Part shown: one piece after another, positions 9,277 to 19,291 of the stretch
Layout of the letters: every line of letters starts with the position of its first letter
Position numbering within the stretch: the stretch's first letter is position 1
Source: Gnetum montanum
Taxonomy: Eukaryota; Streptophyta; Gnetopsida; Gnetales; Gnetaceae
NCBI GenBank assembly: GCA_015680685.1
Contig: MNCI01014774.1
Coordinates: forward strand, 253,472-274,191
DNA length: 20,720 bases
Direction of reading: 5' to 3'
The notes under the pieces: generated by a model
The model's database searches: none
What the model was told of the DNA's origin: nothing
Seen by the model: the letters and a program-made list of their open reading frames with translations, nothing else
Program-made: the position numbers and the translations under genes

Positions 9277-10150
9277 TGATGAATCACATTTTTCCATGTG
9301 CTCTGATGTCAAGTACTCAACATCAGAGCCTCAACATTGAGTATCCAATGTCGAAGCCTAGATGTAATGTCAAATATCCAATGTCGCAAGGTATACGCCA
9401 GCCTATAAATATAGCACTTGGGCTCATAATTTTTATATTAGTTTCAATAGTTTTACATCAATTTTTAATAGGTTTTTCAATAGAGTAGCCAAACTCTTGC
9501 AATTTTATTCCATAATCTTAGAGAACAGTTAGTGAGTGCCTGTAGAGTGAATCTAAGTCAATTATATGAAGTCTTATTTGATTGGCAACGTACCTAAACA
9601 TATTCCATGAACAACAATAAGATCAAGATTGATTCTTATTCATTGCAGCACTTTGACTTAGATTAGATTTACCTTCCATGGAATTTACTTTTCGTGTACT
9701 TAGTTAATATTTACATTTTCATGCATGTTAATTAATTAGGCACATAAGTATGATCACTTTGAGCATGCATATGACTCTTGGTAATCGCAACAACACTTAA
9801 CGTTTGGTAACCTAGTAGCATTATATGTGTTCAAGATGTGCACGGGAAGTGGGATCAGATATTATGTTAGGGTAGTTAATTATTAATTAGCAATTAAATT
9901 AGTTGAATTGATTATAAATTGAGTTTCAACCTATTGTTAATCATAGACAATAAAATATAAAATAATAAAAATCATATGCATCACTTTGGACTAAACCATA
10001 CATGACAAAGCTACCACTAATCCAAGTGGGAAGACAGCAAACTGCAATCAAGGCATAGTTATCTAGATGCCACAACTAGTCCCATCCACAGAATTTAACC
10101 AAAATGGGCATCTAGATTGATTGGGCATAGGGGTACCTCATCACTCATCA
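9277..10150 (+). mobile_element. Solo LTR C
   Basis: This is an 874-bp LTR starting TGATGAATC and ending CTCATCA, flanked by a perfect 5-bp duplication ACTAG. It has no PBS, purine tract or coding region on either side. It is therefore a solo LTR, left by recombination between the two LTRs of a former plus-strand insertion in the 5' LTR of B. It has a TATA box at 9402-9412, R-U5 direct repeats near 9777-9818, and the conserved block CACTTTGGACTAAACCATAC (9981-10000) also found in LTR A. The end reads GGTACCTCATCACTCATCA. These exact boundaries define the LTR ends of the whole family. Confidence 0.93.
9402..9412 (+). promoter_or_regulatory. TATA box of solo LTR C
   Basis: CCTATAAATAT lies 126 bp inside the LTR, with decayed GATGTC and AATGTC repeats upstream (about 9304-9394). 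Confidence 0.7.
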
Positions 10151-10155
10151 ACTAG
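10151..10155. repeat. Target-site duplication of solo LTR C, right copy
   Basis: ACTAG follows the LTR end TCATCA directly and matches 9272-9276 exactly. Confidence 0.9.
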
Positions 10156-10185
10156 TGAACAAGAAAAGTAAAGTACTTTGAAAAT
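10156..10185 (-). repeat. Continuation of the 5' LTR of B between C and D
   Basis: These 30 bp (minus strand CAAAGTACTTTACTTTTC) align with the LTR A stretch AGTACTTTCCTAG near 2800. They therefore continue the LTR of B after removal of solo LTR C. AAAAT (10181-10185) is the expected target duplication of element D; its partner should lie outside the window. Confidence 0.6.
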
Positions 10186-10520
10186 TAATGAGTGGCGAGG
10201 TACTCCTATGCTCAACCATATGAATACAAGCATTCACACGTGATCCGGTCAAACTCCAAGGACTAAGTGCTTATGCGCCTTCATAGAACAAGGACGGCTT
10301 AGAAAATTATTGTCTTCCCAAGCTTACTTGTATGGCATGATTGTATGATTAAGTAAACTTGAGGTATGTGATTTTTATGCTTTTTTATGTTTTATGTTCC
10401 TAGTTCTTCGAATGAAGATATGAAATAATCAAGTAACTAATTTAATTTAACTTATCAACTGTGCTTTAACTAGTCCTAACACCAACATCCATTCCCACTC
10501 TCCGTACACATCCTGAACTA

Positions 10521-10578
10521 GTGTAACATTACTGAGATTACCAAACGCTAGTCGTTACTAGGTTACCAAGTGTTCCAC
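10521..10578 (-). other. Stem-loop module in R-U5 of the 3' LTR of D
   Basis: The arms GTGTAACA (10521-10528) and TGTTCCAC (10571-10578) are complementary at seven of eight positions. Between them, on the minus strand, are the two direct repeats CTTGGTAACCTAG (10558-10570) and TTTGGTAATCTCAG (10532-10545), as in the other LTRs. Confidence 0.5.
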
Positions 10579-10916
10579 GTATGCTCAAAGTGGTCGTATT
10601 GAGTGTGCTTACTTGTTGAAAATTAACAAATTGATAAAAACAACCAATTAACTAATGAAAGCATTAAATAATTATAACTAACATCAAATGCAATAAATAA
10701 GCTATTCTAAATGTTACAAGGTCTATCACAAAGTTTGTCTTTATTTCTGGACAGAAGATGTGCTCAGGTACACAATGCTTGAATAAAGATCTGTTCACTT
10801 TATGACTCCTACTATGGACATTCAGAAATAATTCTAACTATGGAAAGGAAAAACTGCAAGAGTTCGGGTTAAGGGACTAAGAAAACTAACTATCTCCTTT
10901 AAACCAAGTGCACCCG

Positions 10917-10930
10917 CCTCTTATTTATAG
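10917..10930 (-). promoter_or_regulatory. TATA box of the 3' LTR of D
   Basis: The minus strand reads CTATAAATAAGAGG, identical to the TATA boxes of LTRs A and E. The upstream U3 carries GATATC-like motifs at 10948, 10962, 10982, 10996 and 11010. Confidence 0.75.
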
Positions 10931-11026
10931 GCAATGAGAGAGGTTCCAATATCATATGTCTGATATCACTCAGCAGGCTCCGATATCATGGATCTGATAT
11001 TGCGGTCTTGATATTGTGACTCATCG

Positions 11027-11040
11027 TACCCCCACAACTA
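11027..11040 (-). other. Polypurine tract of D
   Basis: The minus strand reads TAGTTGTGGGGGTA directly before the 3' LTR. This G-rich tract is where plus-strand DNA synthesis is primed. A second similar run (CGTGGGGGTCC, minus strand) lies at about 11602-11612. Confidence 0.75.
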
Positions 11041-12800
11041 AATAGAAACTCATCCTCAAGTTCCTTACAAAATATTGGGAATGTATGGGATTATTGATTA
11101 TATGAAAATTTGACAGTACATGGAATGATAAACGCAAAGTGCCTAGTGAGTAGATTGACAACATATTACAACATTGGTATTCATAACCATTGTGGTGAAC
11201 ACTATACATAGATAACATCCAGACCTTTATTTGACAACTTGAAAAGAGAGAGAGAAAAGAAAATGAGGCGCATTACTGCCAATGTCAAAATTGTGCACAC
11301 CGTTGTTCATCCATGACCACATAATCAAGCTTGTTCCTTGCGTAAATGCTTTTTGTTCCAGTCCATTCTAAGTGCTCCCTTCTATCCTAGTCCATTATTT
11401 ATGTGATCACCATCTGCACACACAACACAATCACAAATTAGCAAGGATAAATAAGACATAATGCCATTGATACCTGACCTCAATATGAAGCACATTAGCT
11501 AGGTTGTGGGTATGGCAGATACTGAGTTAGAGGTTTATAACTGATGACTACCTAAGGTGTAGGGGTGAGATAAGTAATGGAATGGAAAAATTTTTGATAG
11601 GACCCCCACGACTAAGAGTGAACCTCCAGTAGCAATAGGGTGAAAAAACTGAAAGAACAAGAAAGATGAGAGAAATAACAATGGTGAATCCATTAAGGCA
11701 AAACAAAAATAGATGTAACTAATGGGGTGAATGAGAAATAGTTGATTGCAAGAAATTTTTTTAAGGAAAAGAACTTAACAAGTGCACCAAAAAGGAATGC
11801 TAGTGGGTCCTCCTCAAAGCAAGCTCATGCCCTTAATGCCTTGACAAACCCACAAACCAAAGAGTTTGTAGGCTCTCGAAATGACATATGGAAACAATGG
11901 TTAAGAACTTACCCACAAGAGTTTACCAAAGAATAATAATGTGGCAACCAAGATATGGACTAATCATAAAATCAGCAATGAGGTGGGATATGGAAAGCAA
12001 TACAAAAAGAGAGAATGAGATGGAATGGAATCCCAAAATCAAGGTTGTGTAAAGTCCCTTGTGTAGTATATGATTAAGATGACTTAATAGAATTCATTCC
12101 AAATCCAAATTAAAACTAACCACATCCAATGACCTCGCATCAACGTAGTAGACCAACCCATCCTCCCAAAGTAACAAGAATACGTCCATAGAGCCACCAC
12201 CATTCCAACAAGGGAAAGATAGAGAAGTAGGAAGCGAGAAAGGGCCTTAGTTAGAGGGAACCTTTAGGCATGGGTAACATATCTTTCCAATGCCATAACT
12301 AGTGCTTATAGCCCATGTTTCTTTATTATGTCAACGAGGTGTGCTTTGAATTTCCACCAATTTTTTTTCCTTTTCTTTTTGTGAGAACCACACCATGCAA
12401 AGACTTGTTTGATTTAGTCAACATCCTGATATTTGGTCAAGAGTGGAATGGTGGAAAACCTATGAAAAACATCCAAGTACCCAAGAGAATAGCCAGCACA
12501 AATGCGTCAAATCCCCTTGAGGTCACACCCTTTTTAATCCATTTGAATCTTTCCTTGGTTTGAAGAATACCAAGCCACCAATTCATTAATAAGTTTACTT
12601 AGAAAAAGGGACAGTACAATTCCAAGATCAAAGGAGACCATAGAACTGAAGGGATGAACGGATGACATGGACTCATTGCCTATTTTATCAAAAGAAACCA
12701 TATTTTAGCATCAACATTAAAAGTCAAAGGTAAACACCAAACATTAGCAATCAACACTATTATAGTATTCTCCACCATCATAAGCACTTATTATATGATG
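11041..12800. other. 3' region of D between polypurine tract and pol: no recognised gene
   Basis: About 1.76 kb separates the purine tract from the end of pol, a position where Athila/Tat elements often carry an extra ORF. I recognise no domain on either strand. The longest open stretches are on the plus strand, antisense to pol: 11742-11936 (64 codons, with SSSKQAHALNALTNPQ and WKQWLRTYPQEF) and 12315-12563 (82 codons). On the minus strand there are hydrophobic stretches broken by stops. None is long enough to call. It could be a decayed antisense or env-like extra ORF, or plain 3' untranslated sequence. Confidence 0.5.
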
Positions 12801-12910
12801 AGGGAGATTTATTCAAACAAAATGTAATAGAGAAAGAAATAGTAAAAAAGGTTAATGATGGTGTAAAACAAAAAATAAGTAAAGAAGAAGAATGTGTAAA
12901 ACAAAAAAGA
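12795..12910. repeat. A-rich tract downstream of the D integrase
   Basis: The plus strand is rich in A and AAG (GTAAAACAAAAAATAAGTAAAGAAGAAG). It is similar in composition to the tract at 3478-3700 in B. On the minus strand it extends the integrase reading frame into an artificial-looking run of F, Y and L residues to the stop at 12809. Confidence 0.5.
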
Positions 12911-12959
12911 CAAAAGAAACTGAGGCTTGGAATGACTAGCATTAGTGGCCATCTCCCTC

Positions 12960-14205
12960 ACGACTGAGTTGGAAGGAGGAGATCTGAAATAATGAGCAAG
13001 GTTGTCCATTAACAAAGGTAGTGTTAGTACTGGTTGTTGTAAGCTCATGGAAAGGTTTGGTTTGCTGATGTTGACTAGTAATTTCTTATTTAGGTTGTCA
13101 TTTTTATAGATCATCATGGCCCTTGAGGGGAAAGCTTCATGAATAATATAAGGTCCTTTCCATAGCATTTGAAATTTAGTTCATTATGGCACATGTGTGG
13201 GATTTCAATACAGAACCTTATCTCCTAGTTGGCATTTAACTTTCCTAATCCTTAGGTCATGATGTTGCTTATTGAAGGCCTAGTACAGTTCATTGGATGA
13301 CAGGGTAGCTAATCGATTTTCATCTAGCAAGTTAAGGTTCATCAACCGTTCTTTCTGTGCTAAACTAAGGTCAAGGTTGAGGTCACATGTTGTAGATAGT
13401 GTACAAAGCTCAGCTTGGATAAGAAGTGTTGGAAGTTTACCGTACACTAACTCATATGGAGACTAGCATATAGGGATTTTCCATGTGGAGTGGTATGCCT
13501 AAAGAGCATCATTCAGTTTGGTGCTCCAGTCTCACCTATATTTGCTAATGGTCCATGTCAATATTCTTTGATCTCCCTATTGGTGACTTTGGCTTGACCA
13601 TTCGCTTGAGAATGATATGGTGTAGTCAGCTTATGTTCAACTCCTAAGCATTGCATCAGCTTTCAAAAAGTCACACCTGTAAAATGTGTACCATTATCAG
13701 AAATAAGTTCATGAGGCACACCAAACCTATTTACAATTTGTTGTTGAAAAAATTGTGCAGCGCTAGATGATGTATAGTCCATAATAGTAGCTGCTTCTAC
13801 CCACTTTGTAAAATAATCAAGAATAATGATGTATGTTTTTCATTTGGACATCGATGTAATAGGCCCCATAAAATCAATACCCCATATGTCAAAGGGTTCT
13901 AAAGGTTGAATCCATTGTTGTGGACCCTCCATTCTAGCAATCATTCCCCCATCACATTGACAATGCTCACAAATTTGGACAAAATGATGAGCATCCTGGA
14001 ACAATGTAGGCCAATACTATCCTGTGAGCAAGATTTTAATGGTTGTTTGTCTCCCAACATAATAACCCCCACAAGGGCCCTCATGAGCATCTTGGAGAAC
14101 TCATAATTGATCTACATTGGGAACACACCATCAAACCAAGCCATCGGGACATACCTTATAAAGGTGTTCATTAATTTCCATGAAATATCTAGCTCAGTGA
14201 AGAAA
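12960..14205 (-). pseudogene. D integrase
   Basis: Integrase inserts element DNA into the host chromosome. On the minus strand an N-terminal zinc-binding region reads DAHEGPCGGYYVGRQTT and later CEHCQ (about 13950-14090). The catalytic core has WGIDFMGP (Asp at 13873-13875), then LDYFTKWVEAA, then HELISDNGTHF (Asp at 13696-13698). After exactly 35 residues the third catalytic residue is Lys (AAA, 13588-13590) instead of Glu, in NGQAKVTNREIKEY. A frameshift follows near 13556. The C-terminal part continues in another frame with DWSTKLNDAL, SPYELVYGKLP and WKGPYIIHEAFPS (13110-13168). No chromodomain is seen. Stops interrupt several places. Confidence 0.9.
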
Positions 14206-14800
14206 CTATTGTTTCTTTTTAACTTCTAACCCTTGTGATGTTGCTTGTGTAAGCAAATAAGTGAGAATGCTATTATACCAATTTGTAGCAGTGGGTAAGT
14301 GATTATTTATCACACCTGCAAAGAGGAGGTCATGAAGGAAATGGTCAGAAATTGGATATTCATCCTCTTTGTTGTCCCATTGTAACTGAGATAAATGATC
14401 AGCAACAACATTCTTGGTGCCTTTATGATTGATCATCGTAAGATTGAACTCTTGTAAGATCACGAAACATCATATGATGCAAGGTCTCACCATTGGTTTA
14501 TTCATTAGGAACCGTATTGCACTATGATCCATGTGTACAAATATCTTATAGCCTAATACATAGTGCCTAAATTTTTCTAGTGCAAACACCACAACCGTTA
14601 ATTCTTTTTCTGTTGTGATGTAGCTGAGTTGTGCACCAACAATACTTTGACTTTCATAGTGAATGTAATAGGGGCATGTTTGGTCATCTAACTATGTAAG
14701 TACGACTCCTAAGGTAAAGTTGGACACGTCAGTCATTATGTGGAATGGTCTGGACTAGTTAGGAGCTTGTAGAATTGGTGTTTCTACAAGCTTCTGTTTC
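14206..14800 (-). pseudogene. D RNase H domain
   Basis: RNase H removes the RNA strand after reverse transcription. Minus-strand motifs are DVSNFTLGVV (about 14705-14735), QLSYITTEKELTVVVFA (14581-14632), RHYVLGYKIFVHMDHSA (14520-14568) and LQEFNLTMINHKGTKNVVADHLSQL (14385-14460). The last is close to the Athila wording. The segment from 14463 to 14206 is a clean open stretch through the RNase H/integrase linker. The frame is the same as RT upstream and integrase downstream, with a few stops (for example near 14470 and 14690). Confidence 0.9.
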
Positions 14801-15888
14801 AAGGTTTGGAAAGCTAGCTCACATTCCCTAGTCCATTCAAAGGGTACATCCTTTTTTGTTAATTCTACCAACAGTTTTGCAATCTTTGAAAAGTTCTCTA
14901 TGAAGCATCTATAATAGCTAGCATGTTCAAGGAATGATCAGATTTCTTTTATAGTTTCAAGTTGTTGAGTGATTCCTTGGATGACTTTAATCTTTTTAGG
15001 ATCTACCTCTATCCCTGTTTGTGAAATCTTGTGCCCTAATATAATGCCTTCTTGGACCATTAAATGGCTTTTTTGCTAGTTGAACTTTAAGTTGGTTTCA
15101 ACACATTATTTCAGTACTTGCTCTAATCGATTCAATGCTTGTTCAAATTCTGCTCCGTAAGTGGAGAAATCGTCCATAAAGACCTCCACACCATTTCTTA
15201 TTTGCTGCTAAAATATACTTAGAACCAAACATTGAAATGTTGTTGGGGCATTGCACAAGCCAAATGGCATCTATCTATATGCGAATGTCCCCCATGAACT
15301 CGTGAATGTAGTCTTGGCTTGGTCTTTTGGTGCTATTTGAATTTGATTTTATCCACTATAACTATCCAAAAAACTATAGTAGCAATGCCCTGCAATAGTA
15401 TTTAACACTTGGTCGATGAATGACAATGGGAAATGGTCTTTAAATGTTGCCATATTCAGTAGCCTAAAGTCTATACACACCCTCCATTTGCCTTCCTTTT
15501 TAGGCACAATGACTAATGGACTAACCCATTCACTATCAATAATGGGATAGATGAACCCAGCTTTTAGAAGTTGTTCAATTTCTTCCTTAACCATTTTCTT
15601 AAGCTTTGGGTTCAGTCTCCTTTGCGATTGTCATTGAGGCTTCATGGAGTGGTTAGTGTAAATTCTATGTTGGCATATCCTAGGATCTATTTTGGTTAAT
15701 TTAGGATATGACCAAGTAAAGGCTTTTAACCATTTATTTACCATCCTCAGCAATCTTTCTTTTTGTTGGGAAGCAAGCTTAGCGTTAATGATTACCAATT
15801 TTCCATTCTTAAGAAATGTGTACTCCATATCGATGGGCAATGGTTTTAACTTAAGGGGCTCTTGCTTAAAATCATTAGGGATTTCCAA
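14800..15888 (-). pseudogene. D reverse transcriptase
   Basis: This is the RNA-dependent DNA polymerase of the element. The minus-strand frame runs MVKEEIEQLLKAGFIYPI, SEWVSPLVIVPKKEGKWRVC, KDHFPLSFIDQVLNTIAGH, YYSFLDSYSG*NQIQIAP, GTFAYR*MPFGLCNAPT and the catalytic box FMDDFSTYG (FMDD at 15169-15180, intact), then EGIILGHKIS--GIEVD. Open stretches are 15631-15888 and 15349-15594. The compact KKEGKWRVC loop lacks the extra insertion seen in many angiosperm Athila elements (family knowledge). Stops are scattered (at least six), but no frameshift is needed to read the whole domain. Confidence 0.93.
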
Positions 15889-16104
15889 CTTCCCCTAGTT
15901 GGTCTTTTCAGTATCAGTACTTAGAAGTTGACAATGGACTTGCTCTAATGTATCTATGTTATCAATGTAAGTGCAAGTCAAGTTCTCAGTTGGTTCCATG
16001 CATATAGTTGAATTGCTCTCTTGGTCAACTATTAGCCACTAGGTGCCTTCCTATCCTATGGTTGCTACATGCAGGCATCTTTGTATGTTAGTTATTTGTG
16101 CACA

Positions 16105-16551
16105 CTAGTTGTATGTAGACAATGTTAAACGTTGTACGAACCAAGACTTTTGCATGCAATTACACCCTATGTCACTATATGGGATCCATGGAACTTTCTT
16201 CTTCTTGATCTTTTTGAATGTATTTTCCTTTGATATTTCTAGGGAAAGATCACGTATTCCTAGGTGTGCATCAATTGTGCTTAGCCATGCTCTTCCCATA
16301 ATGATTAGGAAGTCCCCCTTACAGTTGTTAACTGGAATCACTAGGAAATCGACTAGATATGACCACCCACAAATAGTGGTAACAATGTCCTCAACTAGTC
16401 CTAATGGAACAGTGATGGACTGGTCAACCAACTCTAAACAAATGTTACTCTTTTTTAGTGGAGGTAGGTTCCAGGCTTTGTACATTTCTTGAGATATTAA
16501 GTTAACACTAGAACCTGAATCCAAAAGAGCTTTGCAAGGCTCATTTCCCAT
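16105..16551 (-). pseudogene. D retropepsin-type aspartic protease
   Basis: This is the best preserved reading frame in the window, 148 codons without a stop. It would cleave the Gag-Pol polyprotein. The active-site motif ALLDSGSSVNLIS keeps the catalytic Asp (16519-16521) in a proper D-S-G. Downstream are CLELVDQSITVPLGLVEDIV, FLVIPVNNCKGDFLIIMG (the hydrophobic I-I-M-G before RAWLSTIDA) and RDLSLEISKENTF, ending in SDIGCNCMQKSWF. It is in frame with gag upstream and RT downstream, so it is part of one fused Gag-Pol rather than a separate gene. The M at 16551 is internal, not a true start. Confidence 0.92.
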
Positions 16552-16559
16552 GATTTATA

Positions 16560-17253
16560 AATAAATAATAGGGCTTCCAAGATTAGAGAATTTCATAGGA
16601 AGATGACCAGCTTTAATCCAATCAGTAATGGCATGAGTCACCATGACTATGTGTGTTGAGTGTGGTCTTTGGTTTGAAGGAAGCTCCAAAGATTCGAATG
16701 ATGGTAAGGCCTTTGGAGAATTAGCCGCTTGTGGTTGTAAGGACTAGGTTGGATTGTTGGTTCTAAAGAAAGGTCTCTTTTTTATGTGGTTGTCTAAACC
16801 AACAGTAGGTTGAGGGTTGACAGCCCTTATAGCATTACATTGCTGCAACTAGGCAAGGAGCTCACCTTACATAGTTGGAGTAGGAGGTAATGGAGCTAAG
16901 GGTGGAAGAGGTGCAACTGGATGAGAAGGATAGTATGTTTGTGGAACATCTCCCCTAGGAGAAGGAGTTCTATAGTACTCATGGGTTTGGCAATGAGATT
17001 GAGGAGTGACGTGACTAGTGGAGTCACGTGGAGAGATTGGTTGCTGCATATAGTATTTGTATGGGTCAAGTTAACAATAAGGGTACTATTGATGTGATGG
17101 TGGCATTCCCCATGATTGTGGGTGTTGCCATTGTTGATACTGTTCATTTGGTTGTGGTGGAGCTCCACTCGGATAATACGTCAAGGGTTGGTGAAACTGC
17201 CTTGGGTTACCTTGAGGATAAGGTAACCTTCAGGGTGTTTGTCGTCTGTTTAA
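16560..17253 (-). pseudogene. D proline-rich linker between gag and protease
   Basis: This is the same reading frame as gag and protease. It carries SPRDSTSHVTPQSH, RTPSPRGDVPQTYYPSHPV and PLPPLAPLPPTPT (open stretch 16867-17049), a low-complexity P/S/T/Q-rich spacer. The corresponding PLPPIPLP piece is visible in B near 6400-6430. Such linkers are common between nucleocapsid and protease. Several stops interrupt it. Confidence 0.75.
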
Positions 17254-19170
17254 TCATGGGTTTAGTGCATACACCCTAGACTCTTGCAGATGTGACACTA
17301 CTAGGAAACATCCCTTAGGATGGTCATATTGGCATATCTCACATCCTCTATCATTGTTTGTGTCTGAATCCACAACCTCTTTAATGACAGCAACTTTGCC
17401 CTTACCCTTGTTATGTGCATATTCAGCTTTTCTCTTTTTCCTTCTCTCCCGATCACTACTTTGCTCTCTAGACTCCTCTAGTATTTTTAAAATGGTTTGA
17501 AATTTATCATCTAGGGATTTCCACATTTGATCTACCTTTGCCGATACTTCTAATGCAAATTTCTAAATGGGCAAAGTATTTCTATTCACCATCTCTTCAA
17601 GTGGCGACTCTTCTTCATCTTCACAAAATCTAACTTCCTTCTTTTGGAGGAAAGGATCTCTATTGTATTCCTCCATACTTTCTCTTTTCCTTAACTCACC
17701 TTCCTCTTTGGCAGCTTGCTCCAATAATCTTTGTACTTGATGGGCTCTAAGCTCAGATAGTCTCCCTTGGGCATAAGTCCTAAGGGTTCTTCGTGTTTCA
17801 TACCTAAGCCCATCTACGAGATAGCGTAGTTGTTGCCTTTGCGAGTAATCATGGCAAGGGCAACAATGTAATAATGCATGATATCAGCCCATGGTAGCAT
17901 CCAAAAGTTTATGTCCTCCTTGTTTCCATCCTTGGATTTTCTTATGTAGGTTGGACACTTGGGAGTACATTTGATACTTATCGTTGAATAACTCTAACAT
18001 GGTACTCCATCGACAAATGGATTCTGATTCTAAGAACTGGTACTAGCTTTCTACTTAATTGATCAGTGTCCATGAAAACAACTTTAGTTTTTACCACTCG
18101 TTTTCTATATTTTGCAAGGCACATGTGTCATAGAATAGTTGTATATAATTTTGAGGATCAGTGTTGTATCCCCCTTCAAATTATGGGATATTGTTCATGT
18201 CTAATCTTTTGATCCCACTATCCTTTTGGTGCCTTGTTGGGATCCTAACAGCCTTAGTTATATCTAGCATACTTCAGGTAGCGAGTAGGGGTTCATCGTG
18301 ATCGTATTTTCTATGGAGTCTTTGATGCTTATGTTGTTCCCTACTCTCCCTCCTTTCATGATGTGTTTCTCTAGAATGCCCTTGCCCCATTTCTCTAGAA
18401 TGATCACTATTTCACCTACCATTATCCTTAGGGTCCTTTCCCCTATGATTGTGTTCAAATCTTGAAGGAGAGGGGGAAGGAGATGATGAAAGTGAAGAGG
18501 AAGGAGGACTAGCACCATGATGGTGCCTGCTACCTTCTTTTCAATAGTTGCGGCCTTGATCATAGTTACAATTAGAATGTCCATCTTTGTCATGCATTCA
18601 TGTTCCTTTTTCAGACCCTTTGTGTCTATCGGTACTAGAATCTAGGTTATGGATAGTTGAGTGAAGATTCTGATACACAACCCCTTGATTGAAGTCAATG
18701 AGAGGAACATCATTTTATGGAAAACCTCCTGAGGCAAGTTCACCACCCTCATTTTCACTTAGGACATACAGGACGTCTTGAGATCACTTTCCCTTCATAA
18801 ATTTATAATGTCTCTCCTATTGCAGGTCCCTCTAACATTGTGCCTCCATGGGTCAATAATCTCTTGAATCTTGTTCATGTACAATGTACTCTGATTGTAA
18901 GTGTTGCATACTAATTCATGTGAGAGTACGAAGAAGCATGCTTAGGATTGAGTGATCGGGAGGTAACGCTATGTTACCTTCTAAATCACGCCAATGCAGT
19001 TGTTCATCCTGGTGGAGGATAAAGGTAAAGTCTGGTACATACTCATTAGGATGAATGTATACCAAGTGAAACTATTGGGGTACTAGTGAATTATCCTGTA
19101 CACTCTACCTCTAATTATTCATTGTGTCGAACCTAGGAGGTGAAGCACTTTTGTAAGAAGAAGGGGACAT
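17254..19170 (-). pseudogene. D gag polyprotein
   Basis: The start ATG at 19170 (MSPSSYKSASPPRF) is about 120 bp below the PBS and in frame with everything to integrase. In order: conserved N-terminal block EYVPDFTFILHQD--LHWRDLEGNI-LPPDHS (about 18935-19045); S/P-rich then H/R/E-rich low-complexity region (18300-18530, SPSPSPSRFEHNHRGKD, ETHHERRESREQHKHQ); capsid-like block MLELFNDKYQMYSQVSNLHK to RQQLRYLVDGLRYETRRTLR (17780-18000), resembling Retrotrans_gag; a charged helix LEQAAKEEGELRKRE; and zinc knuckle CEICQYDHPKGC (17309-17344). I count about 18 in-frame stops (TGA, TAG, fewer TAA). It forms the particle shell and binds RNA. Confidence 0.88.
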
Positions 19171-19291
19171 GATTAATTATTCAGTGTGCAATACTCTTCT
19201 CTTTTCAATGATTGTGGGGTCACTAACCCTAAGGGTTCGTTCCAACGATGAAAAGATTTCCTAAGTTCTAATTAGCACAGAGACAACAAAG
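19171..19291 (-). other. Leader of element D between PBS and gag
   Basis: This is a 120-bp untranslated leader on the minus strand, AT-rich, with no ORF. Its length matches the leader of B. Confidence 0.6.

Larger units (their letters stand above)
10186..11026 (-). repeat. 3' LTR of D
   Basis: This LTR is 841 bp. On the plus strand it starts TAATGAGTGGCGAGGTAC (first G of TGATGA mutated to A) and ends GTGACTCATCG (last A to G). It aligns with 19311-20094 almost end to end. It contains the TATA box, five GATATC-like U3 motifs (10948-11015) and the R-U5 stem-loop (10521-10578). Confidence 0.9.

Noticed and set aside
9240-9488. 82-codon plus-strand open frame
   Set aside because: It spans the junction of the B LTR and solo LTR C and covers U3 sequence, so it cannot be an ancestral gene.
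12809-12920. Hydrophobic tail of F/Y/L residues at the end of the D integrase frame, like a membrane segment
   Set aside because: It is the translation of a T-rich tract (A-rich on the plus strand) beyond the integrase C-terminus. Base composition explains it better than an env-like anchor.
16109-16492. 127-codon plus-strand open frame
   Set aside because: It lies antisense to the well-preserved protease of D and is open only because the protease frame is open.
18264-18593. 109-codon minus-strand open frame rich in I, M and L
   Set aside because: It is a shadow frame of gag. The true gag frame here reads RHHHGASPPSSS and HSRETHHERRESREQ and links to conserved blocks on both sides.
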